NCBI GenBank assembly: GCA_009746045.1
Contig: RPFO01000803.1
Span: forward strand, 1 to 58,303
Origin: Mesostigma viride
Lineage: Eukaryota > Streptophyta > Mesostigmatophyceae > Mesostigmatales > Mesostigmataceae
Length of the DNA: 58,303 bases
Reading direction: 5' to 3'
This document shows, piece by piece, positions 12,211 through 19,367 of the stretch. How positions within the stretch are numbered: position 1 is the first letter of the stretch; each line of letters begins with the position of its first letter. A model generated the notes under the pieces. It made no database searches. It had not been told where the DNA came from and was given only the letters and a program-made list of their open reading frames with translations. Position numbers and translations under genes: made by a program.

Positions 12211-12332
12211 TCAAGTTTCAAAGTACGTACTGGGATACCCTTCGCCAGCCTGCTTGGCATCCAGTAGGATAAGATCTTGGAACCAGTAAGGGGGCTTCGC
12301 TTGCTGCGGCAGATGGTGCAATCCATTGTGAT
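12211..12332 (-). CDS. Possible orphan terminal exon
   Basis: On the minus strand a consensus acceptor (TGCGCGCAG|ATCACA) is followed by 122 bp open to a TGA. It encodes a protein-like stretch including PPYWFQDLILLDAKQAGEG. The hydrophobic and charged pattern looks like real protein rather than noise, but no partner exon is visible upstream, where the DNA becomes a degenerate repeat and then a plastid fragment. It may be a relic exon or chance. Confidence 0.25.
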
Positions 12333-12335
12333 CTG

Positions 12336-12565
12336 CGCGCAAAACATACACAAACGAACAACCCTCATAGGTTGAGCAATCCACAAAATCATGCCATTAC
12401 TGTAACAACATGGGCAAAGCATACACAAACGAACAACCATCATAGATTGAGCTAGCAATCCACAACATCATGCCATTAATGTAATAACATGGGCAAAACA
12501 TACACAAACAAATAGCCATGATAGGGCATTAAGAGAATAGCCATGATTGGGGCAATAAGAGAATT
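12336..12565. repeat. Degenerate tandem repeat, about 75-bp units
   Basis: About three diverged copies share CATACACAAACGAACAACC, followed by a CATAGATTGAG-like word, CAATCCACAA and CATGCCATTA. The last copy fades into two short AGAATAGCCATGATTGGGGC-like pieces. No coding signal. Confidence 0.65.
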
Positions 12566-12589
12566 TTTTTGTTCAATTCAATGATCACA

Positions 12590-13104
12590 ATTTATGCACA
12601 CAGTCGATGCATTCATAAATGAGGCAGGTTCTTCCGAAAATTGGCTCCGTCGTAGAGTGTCAACGGCCAACTTGCAAACACGCACGTTACATGATATACA
12701 TCCTAGTCATTATGGTCCTATACAAACCGGGCCTAATACCGGTTTAATTGGATCTTTAGCTACGCATAATAAAGTAAATGAATATGTTTTCTTGTCCTTT
12801 TTATACATTACAAAAAAATCAAGTAATTAAAAGTGAAATACCTATTTTTATACCTCCACATCAACAAGATCAATTTAAATTCGCCCCAGAATATTTATTA
12901 CTTTCTTGTTACTCTAGTGTTGAAAATAATTATGTTCATGTGCGATATAAACCAGAATTTAGTAGTAAAGCAGAAGAAGTCGATTATTTGGGGATTTCTC
13001 TAACGCAAGCTTCAATAGCTACTTCATTTATTCCCTTTTTGGAACATGATGATGCAAACCGAGCATTAATGGGTTGTAATATGCAAAGACAAGCAGTTCC
13101 ATGA
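12590..13104 (+). pseudogene. rpoB: Plastid-type rpoB fragment (RNA polymerase beta subunit), decayed
   Basis: Two overlapping plus-strand frames carry unmistakable beta-subunit blocks: [25 protein letters not shown] and, further on, [16 protein letters not shown] and NMQRQAVP. The order matches the conserved centre of bacterial and plastid rpoB. The first block is damaged: the usual residues between HYG and GPNTG are partly deleted (only PIQT remains), and a frameshift near 12780 moves the continuation ([18 protein letters not shown]) to another frame. It stops after NMQRQAVP at 13104. It is more AT-rich than the neighbouring genes, has no start or end of its own, and is best read as a plastid DNA insertion into the nucleus. 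A bacterial contaminant source is less likely given the AT-rich plastid style. Confidence 0.85.
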
Positions 13105-13291
13105 CACCAAGGTTGAGACTTACATGCATGGGACAAGAAAAACCTCGTTGCAAGGGTTGAAACAATAACGAAATTGTATGACCACAGACACATAAAATGG
13201 AAGGCTTGCTCAGTATTATTATTTACCCATCAATCAATTTTAAAGGCAAGGAAATGTTGAAATACGGACGACCGTCCCAAGTTCGCCAGCA
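13105..13291. other. Intergenic, nothing identified
   Basis: A short AT-rich gap between the plastid-derived fragment and the 3' end of the next minus-strand gene. No repeat or coding signal. Confidence 0.4.
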
Positions 13292-14121
13292 TTAACAAAA
13301 GCATTTCTGTGACAAGAACAGTGGGCGACCATTCCCATTATTATCTTTTCCTCGTTTGTTTCTTCCCCTTCCCGGACTCGTATCATAAGCGACGTCCGCC
13401 ATCCCCAAACGATGCAAAATTTTGTTGGAGCTCTGCATCTTCTCCAACAGTTCTTGATCCGATTCCTCCTTTGCACGACGCGCTTCCTCTGCCTTCGCCT
13501 TTGCGGCCTCCACATCTGCATCTATATCCGCCTTCACCACCATCCTGATCAAACGGTCCCGCTCCTCAGGCCTCTTCGGCAGTCCCACCGGCTCTGCGGC
13601 AAGAAGAGCTCCAAAATATCCTTGTGCAGTCTTTGTGCTTCCACAAATCCTAGCTGCGTCATCAAGGTGTACGCGCATTCCCGCGCCACACCCTGCAAGG
13701 AATCCCCCATGGTAACGTTATGCCCATGAGCAAACCCGTACGCGCTGTCCCCCTCTGCCAAAATCTCGAGTCCCTGCCTGTCGAGGCGCACCAGCTCAAC
13801 TTTCCGTTCCCCAGTGTGCGTTGCCGTGAAGTGGAGGACCGAGCGTGTCATTCCGGTCTTCCCCATCAACATCTGCAAACTTGCTACGTATGCGATCCCA
13901 CGAGCGCACACGTCCTCCAACTTCTCGGCAAAAGGTAGATGTGTCTTGCAATACACATCCAATCCCTCCAGTGGTCTATCACATCTAAGAAATCCACACC
14001 CCCCGTATGGATCCTTGGCATGTTGGTACTCGAGGTCGTGCTCTTGTAGGAACTTATAATGTTCCGCGCACAGTCCCTCGACCCTTACGGGCTCCGTACA
14101 GATTTTGCATTTCGTTGCCAT
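13292..14121 (-). CDS. Cys/His-rich zinc-binding-like protein, frameshifted near the middle
   Basis: The start MATKCKIC at 14121 is chosen because two metal-site-like clusters follow at once and CAG directly precedes the ATG. The clusters are CKICTEPVRVEGLCAEH and CGFLRCDRPLEGLDVYCKTH, each of type C-x(2-4)-C-x(8-12)-C-x2-H. A globular middle (ERKVELVRLDRQGLEIL, AYGFAHGHNVTMGDSLQ) follows. In this frame the ORF stops at 13549. A second frame (13678-13292) continues with a charged, helical Ala/Lys/Glu stretch (ADVEAAKAKAEEARRAKEE) that looks like its natural C-terminus. The switch falls at about 13590-13640, with no long homopolymer and no obvious intron. The two neighbours at 14345 and 15531 have similar C/H clusters, so I read them as one family. 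Zinc binding is inference. Confidence 0.6.
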
Positions 14122-14344
14122 CTGCGCAATTGCCATGAGTCCCATACAGCAGCCATTGTATAACAGGGGCAATGAGCACCGTCAGAACCCCCTCTGGCGT
14201 CTTTCTCACACAATTCTCAATCTAGTCTTGTTGTGCAATAATTGTTGGTTCAAAGGTCCGTTCAAAGAAGTTTTATGAGACAAAATAAATTAGTTTCAAT
14301 TACACGCATCAGATTAATCAAATCATATTTTCTCCCTCTCTTTC
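14122..14344. other. Intergenic
   Basis: AT-rich spacer between two minus-strand Cys/His genes, with no palindrome copy. It should hold the 3' end of the gene at 14345-14920 and the promoter of the gene starting at 14121. Confidence 0.4.
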
Positions 14345-14920
14345 TTACTGAGCAATTCTGTCCATCCTGCCCCTCTTTGCCGGCTTCTCATCAATCTCCT
14401 CATCAAAATCACACACACGTCTAATCTGCTGTCTAATCTGCTCTACCAACCCCCCCTTGCGCATCAGGTCTTTCACCTCCCCCTTCAAGAGCGCTGTCAC
14501 GAGTCGCGCGCACTCATACGCGGACTCCGTGGCCAGGTCCCTTCCCATATCATGCCACACTTTGGCCGTTGGACAGTCGGGATGGTCTCCCATGTAAGCC
14601 CACACATGCCTTGGCGGCTTGTCCTCTCCGCCTATCCCCTCTCCAGGTCGCATCTGTCCCACCTCCTCTATCACCCACTCTGCATCACGCAGCATGAATC
14701 GAGGCTTCTTGTCAACATAGTACAAGACCAAAACCATGTTGTTGGGCCAAGGCTTCCACTTTTTCGTCACGATGTGACGGTCAATCGTCATCAGCCCGCT
14801 CTCGATTTCGGCAAACAACGCCCCCCATACGTCAGAATGCTTGGGACAGAACCACTCGCTGTCCGTCGGCATTCCTTCCCATTGACAATCCGGATGTTCG
14901 CATCGAATGGGGTCGGTCAT
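14345..14920 (-). CDS. Cys/His-rich small protein, 191 aa
   Basis: I place the start at MTDPIRC (14920), which is directly preceded by CACAG and is followed by one metal-site-like cluster, CEHPDCQWEGMPTDSEWFCP ending in KH (C-x4-C-x11-C-x2-H). The middle holds a hydrophobic strand-like stretch (NMVLVLYYVDKKPRFMLRD) that resembles the equivalent region of the gene at 15531, and a helical segment (TESAYECARLVTALL). The C-terminus is acidic then basic (DEEIDEKPAKRGRMD). It belongs with the genes at 13292 and 15531 by layout of Cys/His cluster plus core. No named family is recognised. A half-copy of the palindrome (GGCCGTTGG) falls in the coding region near 14562-14570. Confidence 0.65.
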   Translation of the reverse strand: MTDPIRCEHPDCQWEGMPTDSEWFCPKHSDVWGALFAEIESGLMTIDRHIVTKKWKPWPNNMVLVLYYVDKKPRFMLRDAEWVIEEVGQMRPGEGIGGEDKPPRHVWAYMGDHPDCPTAKVWHDMGRDLATESAYECARLVTALLKGEVKDLMRKGGLVEQIRQQIRRVCDFDEEIDEKPAKRGRMDRIAQ

Positions 14921-15076
14921 CTGTGCACATCGATATTTTTTACACCACCCGCAAACGCACGCATTCAGCAGGGTCAACGGCCGTTGGCCCTGTTAAATTC
15001 CACACATCCCAACGGCCGTTGGCCTTAGACGCACAAAACTTGACACCATCAGGCGATTTTTTCCAAATGATTCTTC

Positions 15077-15082
15077 TTTATT
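15077..15082 (-). promoter_or_regulatory. Possible poly(A) signal AATAAA
   Basis: AATAAA on the minus strand, about 33 bp past the stop of the gene at 15115-15459, in an AT-rich context. Position and sequence fit a polyadenylation signal; use in this organism is unproven. Confidence 0.4.
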
Positions 15083-15114
15083 AAATAAATTTACATTCAT
15101 CCTAAAATCACATT

Positions 15115-15459
15115 CTAGTCAACATCCTCCCCATCTTTAGTGGGTTGCATTCGACCCCAATTGTCGTTCATAAAACTGACCAAAACATGAGCCGGAGTCC
15201 CCACATCCTCCTCACGCCTCAATTTACGCAATACACCTTTAGCAATTCCACCATACCCATCAACCTCCGACATCATCATGCCCACGCCATCAAGACGTTC
15301 AGCGTGCAATTGCCCGTCCTCTTCGAGAACCAGATCGGGCAGGTCTTCCAGTTCGGCCTCCACAATCTCTATCAGGTTTTCCTTTGTAGTCTCCCCCCCT
15401 TCCTTTCCTTCTTTTCCGCACTCCATCCTACACCCTGCCCCTGCACAACCGACGTCCAT
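15115..15459 (-). CDS. Small acidic protein, 114 aa, unknown
   Basis: An open frame from ATG at 15459 (MDVGCAGAGCRMECG) with three early cysteines, then an acidic helical stretch (IEIVEAELEDLPDLVLEED) and an acidic end. It lies between two Cys/His genes on the same strand, has an AATAAA just downstream, and a palindrome copy about 40-55 bp upstream of the start. No family is recognised. Being short, it could be spurious, but its composition and position in the gene row support it. Confidence 0.45.
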   Translation of the reverse strand: MDVGCAGAGCRMECGKEGKEGGETTKENLIEIVEAELEDLPDLVLEEDGQLHAERLDGVGMMMSEVDGYGGIAKGVLRKLRREEDVGTPAHVLVSFMNDNWGRMQPTKDGEDVD

Positions 15460-15530
15460 GGCAAGTTAAGAAACGGACTCAGCTCACAGGACATTTTGCA
15501 AGTCCAACGGCCGTTGGCGACCAAAAACAC

Positions 15531-16313
15531 CTAGTCGCATGCATTCCTTGCTCTCTCCACCAAAGCAGAGGCCAGGACGACCCTTTCCACGACCTTTTCA
15601 ATTTCCTCCCCCTCAGCATCAGCAACAACGGTCATGGCAAATCGGGCTTGGCGCTTAACCCCCGATGCCAGAACGGCAGCCATCTCCACACGAGTTTTTG
15701 AGACTTCAACAGGTACAGGCAATTCGCCGACCGCAAAAGTAAGCCTTGCGAGGTGCGGGACCCACCAATCACCTTCCAAAAATCCGCAACCCCATCCAAT
15801 CATGAAATACAACAACAGGTCTGCGCCCATGGCGCCTGCGATATCCAAGTCGTCATGCGAAACAATCGCATGCACGTCATCCTCCGAGCACAGCATCCAT
15901 GTAAAAACGGCGTCCCCGAAACCTTGGCAGTAGGCATACGAGTCAAAGTCAGGGTGATTCAACATCCATTCCCGCGACCTGACCGCCATTCTTTCCAGAC
16001 TTCCAGCACTGTCCACCTCAAAACTCAGGACAAGAGGTCCTTCACCAGCACTGGACTCGCCATGCACAAACAACAAGCCTCCTTTGATCACCTCTTGCAT
16101 CTCCCCTGACAACTTGGCGTGTCCATCACAAAAAGGCATGCAATCCGTCCCGAATGGAAGCTGGCAATCCCGGGCGATACACCCCCCCTTTTTTGCAAAC
16201 AAATCCTTCACCCTCCCTGCCATTCCCGTTCGCACGCTGACATGACGCACGCACAAGTCATCCCCTCCTGCTCTCGCTTCCTGGCACCACGCAACCGTGC
16301 ATTTGACCGCCAT
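15531..16313 (-). CDS. Cys/His-rich protein, 260 aa, with borrowed promoter module
   Basis: The start at MAVKC (16313) is directly preceded by GTCGCAG. Two metal-site-like clusters follow, CTVAWCQEARAGGDDLCVRH and CIARDCQLPFGTDCMPFC ending in DGH. Then comes a core with GPLVLSFEVDSAGSLERM and REWMLNHPDFDSYAY, a hydrophobic stretch (AGAMGADLLLYFMIGWGCGF) and a helical C-terminus. The cluster layout and core relate it to the genes at 13292 and 14345. Its 5' flank (16314-16510) is nearly the same as those of the two unrelated paralogues at 16613 and 17535, so promoter and coding region have different histories. Whether the clusters bind zinc is inferred from spacing. Confidence 0.65.
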   Translation of the reverse strand: MAVKCTVAWCQEARAGGDDLCVRHVSVRTGMAGRVKDLFAKKGGCIARDCQLPFGTDCMPFCDGHAKLSGEMQEVIKGGLLFVHGESSAGEGPLVLSFEVDSAGSLERMAVRSREWMLNHPDFDSYAYCQGFGDAVFTWMLCSEDDVHAIVSHDDLDIAGAMGADLLLYFMIGWGCGFLEGDWWVPHLARLTFAVGELPVPVEVSKTRVEMAAVLASGVKRQARFAMTVVADAEGEEIEKVVERVVLASALVERARNACD

Positions 16314-16510
16314 CTGCGACCACCAACACCGTTTGATACACATTTCTCACCGTCAACGGCCGTTGGCTTGAAACAACAAGAATGATTTATTACGCCACGA
16401 AAATCACACCATTTTCCAGCCTCCAACGGCCGCTGGCGCACGAAAAATGCACGAAAACAATTTTTATTATGCATTTATTGATTACATCCTTAGTGCCACG
16501 TGGCGAATCA
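16314..16510 (-). promoter_or_regulatory. Shared promoter module, copy 1 (G-box and palindromes)
   Basis: Upstream of the ATG at 16313 lie a palindrome copy (about 40-55 bp up), AATAAATCATTCTTG, a second near-palindrome (CCAACGGCCGCTGG, about 16423-16436), and GCCACGTGGC (16495-16504) with core CACGTG about 184 bp from the ATG. CACGTG is the known G-box bound by plant and algal bHLH/bZIP factors. The same elements in the same order occur upstream of the next two genes. Confidence 0.6.
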
Positions 16511-16612
16511 CACCCAACTTTCCAGCTGCCAACGGCCGTTGGCGCAAAGAAAATCAAACCCTAATTTGCAGGTTCCAACGGCCGTTGGCGCAAGAAAATC
16601 ACACCCAACACT

Positions 16613-17218
16613 TCAGTCGCAGAATCGATTCGCCTCGGTCACGCACTCGAACTTGTACTCCTGCCCGAGCGCGAACATCACCTCACGAACCGCCTTCTCA
16701 AACTCGTCAACACCGGCACTTCCCCACTCATGCACGTATTCGCTCAACCAGACCATGCATTTTCCAGCAGACGCGAACAGTATGTCAGCCTGTACCCTTC
16801 TATGCTTGAAGTACTTGCCGTCCTTCAAGATGACCCATTGGAACGGTCCCTCCTGCCCCACACCCTCAAACCCTTCTCCCCTATCATATTGCCGCATAGC
16901 ACCACGAATTGGACTGGGTACTGATGGATCATAGGGCCTTATAGCACCACACCTCAGAAGCACCTCCTCAAATGCTTCTACGGTCGGCTTTGGGAGTCCC
17001 CGACCCTCCATATTGAAAACAAGAACCGCGGCCTTCCCGACATCCTGTCTCAAAAGACACTTTGCACCCTCCTTGGGCTTGAACGACAGCTCAATGTCCG
17101 GCAGAAGCCTGAGCGCGCTCTTAACCACTCCCAGAAGCCTGTCTTCCAAGTCGTCACGCTTTTGTTGCCATTCGGTAATATCAATCCACTCGCCCCCCTT
17201 CGTCCTGTAGAACGTCAT
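16613..17218 (-). CDS. Unknown protein, 201 aa, tandem paralogue A
   Basis: The start MTFYRTKGGEW (17218) is preceded by GTGCAG and agrees with the start of the neighbouring copy. It is soluble-looking, with motifs DLEDRLLGVVKSALRLLPDI, AAVLVFNMEGRGLPKP, EEVLLRCGAIRPYDPS, WVILKDGKYFKH and EYVHEWGSAGVDEFEKAVRE, ending FECVTEANRFCD. It is most like the gene at 17535-18152; the two arose by tandem duplication with their 5' flank. Relative to that copy it has an extra TEWQQKRDD near the N-terminus and lacks about 10-17 residues after PSPI. No family is recognised. Confidence 0.7.
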   Translation of the reverse strand: MTFYRTKGGEWIDITEWQQKRDDLEDRLLGVVKSALRLLPDIELSFKPKEGAKCLLRQDVGKAAVLVFNMEGRGLPKPTVEAFEEVLLRCGAIRPYDPSVPSPIRGAMRQYDRGEGFEGVGQEGPFQWVILKDGKYFKHRRVQADILFASAGKCMVWLSEYVHEWGSAGVDEFEKAVREVMFALGQEYKFECVTEANRFCD

Positions 17219-17415
17219 CTGCACACCACCGACACCGTTTGATATAAATTTGTCACCGTCAACGGCTGTTGGCTTGAAACAACAAGAATGATTTATTACG
17301 CGCACGAAAATCACACCATTTTCCAGCCTCCAACGGCCGTTGGCGCACGAAAAATGCACGAAAAAAATTTTTATTATGCATTTATTCATAACATCCATAT
17401 TGCCACGTGGCAAAT
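17219..17415 (-). promoter_or_regulatory. Shared promoter module, copy 2
   Basis: Same order of elements as the module at 16314-16510. The start-proximal palindrome here is mutated (AACGGCTGTTGG), the next is intact near 17329-17342, and the G-box GCCACGTGGC is at 17402-17411, with core CACGTG about 186 bp upstream of the ATG at 17218. Confidence 0.6.
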
Positions 17416-17534
17416 CACACCCAACTTTCCAGCTGCCAACGGCCGTTGGCGCAAAGAAAATCAAACCCTAATTTGCAGGTGGCCAACGGCCGTTGAGAAA
17501 CGGCCGTTGAGAAAATCACACCCAACATTAAACT

Positions 17535-18152
17535 TCAGTCGCATAATCGATTCGCGTCAGTCACGCACTCGAACTTGTACTCCTGCCCCAGCGCGGACAT
17601 CACCTCACGAACCGCTTTCTCAAACTCGTCAACACCGTCGGGTCCCCACTCATGCACGTATTCCCTCAACCAGAACATGCAATCTCCAGCAGACACGAAC
17701 AGCCGGTCGATGATCAGGTCAGTGTGATGCTTGAAGTACTTGCCGTCCTTCAAGATGACCCATTCGAACCGTCCCACCTCCCCTAAACCCTTAAACCCTT
17801 CTCCCCTATCATATGGCCGCGTCATCGGTATCCAACTTTCATTACCATCAGCATCGATCGACTGAAAACAAATTGGGCTGGGTATTGATGGATCATAGGG
17901 CCTTATAGCACCACACCTCACAAGCACCTCCTCAAATGGCTCTACGGTCGGCTTTGGGAGTCCCCGACCCTCGATATTGAAAACAAGAGCCGCGGCCTTC
18001 GCGACATCCGGTCTCAAAAGAGACCTTTCACCCTCCTTGGGCTTAAAATCCAGCTTAATGTCCGGCAGAAGCCTGAGCGCGCTCTTAACCACTCCCAGAA
18101 GCCTGTCTTCCAAGTTGATCCACTCGCCCCCCTCCGTCCTGTAGAACGTCAT
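17535..18152 (-). CDS. Unknown protein, 205 aa, tandem paralogue B
   Basis: Close paralogue of the gene at 16613-17218, with the start MTFYRTEGGEW at 18152, again preceded by TGCAG. It shares LLGVVKSALRLLPDI, VFNIEGRGLPKP, CGAIRPYDPSIPSPI, WVILKDGKYFKHH and the end YKFECVTDANRLCD. Differences are in-frame: loss of TEWQQKRDD after the start and an insertion (CFQSIDADGNESWIPMT) in the middle. The changes keep both frames open, which suggests both copies were or are translated. Function unknown. Confidence 0.7.
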   Translation of the reverse strand: MTFYRTEGGEWINLEDRLLGVVKSALRLLPDIKLDFKPKEGERSLLRPDVAKAAALVFNIEGRGLPKPTVEPFEEVLVRCGAIRPYDPSIPSPICFQSIDADGNESWIPMTRPYDRGEGFKGLGEVGRFEWVILKDGKYFKHHTDLIIDRLFVSAGDCMFWLREYVHEWGPDGVDEFEKAVREVMSALGQEYKFECVTDANRLCD

Positions 18153-18345
18153 CTGCAACCCACCGACACCGTTTGATATACATTTCTCACCGTCAACGGC
18201 CGTTGGCTTGAAAAAACAACAAGAATTTTAAGATTTATTACGCGCACAAAGCACACACTAGTTTTCAGTCTCCAACGGCCGTTGGCGCACGAAAAATGTT
18301 TTATTATGCATTTATTAATTACATCCATGGTGCCACGTGGCAAAC
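18153..18345 (-). promoter_or_regulatory. Shared promoter module, copy 3
   Basis: Third copy of the module. It has a start-proximal palindrome copy near 18194-18207, a second near 18273-18286, and the G-box GCCACGTGGC at 18332-18341, with core about 182 bp upstream of the ATG at 18152. The segment between the two palindromes carries small indels compared with the other copies. Confidence 0.6.
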
Positions 18346-18430
18346 CACACCCTACTTCCGGGTGCAAAGAAAATCAAACGCTAATTTGCAAGTTCCAACG
18401 GCCGTTGGCGCAAGAAAATCACACCCAAAA

Positions 18431-18535
18431 TGCCTTCAGTCGCAGAATCCATTCCCCTCACGCAGTCGAACAGGGGTACTGTTCCCCCAGCGCGGACATC
18501 GCCTCACAAATCGCCCTTGGGTACGATTCAGTCCC
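18431..18535 (-). pseudogene. Decayed C-terminal remnant of a third tandem paralogue
   Basis: The stretch starts CTTCAGTCGCAGAATC and continues through a CCAGCGCGGACATC word, matching the 3' end of both paralogues at 16613 and 17535. Small deletions break the frame, and the similarity ends where the 3' end of the MYND gene begins at 18537. Only about the last 33 codons survive, so the tandem duplication once had at least three units. Confidence 0.65.
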
Positions 18536-18536
18536 A

Positions 18537-19327
18537 TCAAAAAACCTTGAACATTTCACCTTTGAACTTGAAATGCACTTCACCCCCCATCCGAATTACA
18601 AGTCCGGCCAAATTGACACCAGACCAGCTGTCTGTAACGTCGCCGTGCATAGTGCTGAGAGACTTTCTCGCCTCACGATACTTGGTACACCACTTCTTGT
18701 GTTCCTCCCAGTCCGCACGCTGGCATTCGGCAGCACAATACCGGACGTCTCGACAACCCCCGCACTTGCGGTGGACACCCTCCATCACAGAGCACGCCTG
18801 ATTCGAGCAACACTTTGGAAGCGAGCCGAGCATCGGCCCTCCCACCCCCGGGAGAACGATCATCCGTGAAAACGTCAATTTCACGTACTCGGAATTCCCG
18901 AATGTAAAATGGAAACCTTCAAACCCCCCCCCTCTACTCTCGCCGATACGGTCAATCTCGGCTGCGCCTCACTCGCGTCTGGAAATTTCCCCCACTGGTC
19001 TTTCTCCCACTGGTCCCACCCAACCTTTCCGACATACGACACCAGAAGTCGAAACTCGACGTCTCGATTGAGTGGAACCCGATCCGCCGGCGTGGGCTTG
19101 TAGAATCCGCCAGCCAAGGCGAAGTACATGTCCAGCAACTGGAGATTAATCTGTCGTCCTACTGAGGCGAACGAGTCATACACGACCAAAACCGCAAACT
19201 GGCGACCCAGGCGCTTCTCGTGCTGCCGTACCCATCCGTGGATCTCGCGAGCCCGGTTAAGTACGTTTGCTGCCACGCAGGCAATCGCAGCGCGGGTCGA
19301 AGATTCCAGCTCGCCCGTCTCCGCCAT
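18537..19327 (-). CDS. MYND zinc-finger protein, broken at a C9 run
   Basis: Two frames together form a paralogue of the intact gene at 23350-24126. The first (start MAETGELESS at 19327) has the shared N-terminal domain: RQFAVLVVYDSF, EFRLLVSYVGK. The second carries a C-terminal MYND finger with CGGCRDVRYCAAECQRADW, then H and C at the expected spacing. MYND fingers are known as protein-interaction modules. The frame changes at nine C (18924-18932); beyond it the correct frame reads FHFTFGNSEYVKLTF straight into the finger. A one-base indel therefore explains the break, either a fresh mutation or an assembly error. The C-terminal tail also matches the paralogue in length. Confidence 0.8.
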
Positions 19328-19367
19328 CCCTCCCCTGCGCCAATTGGCACGTGCGTAATACGTAAGT

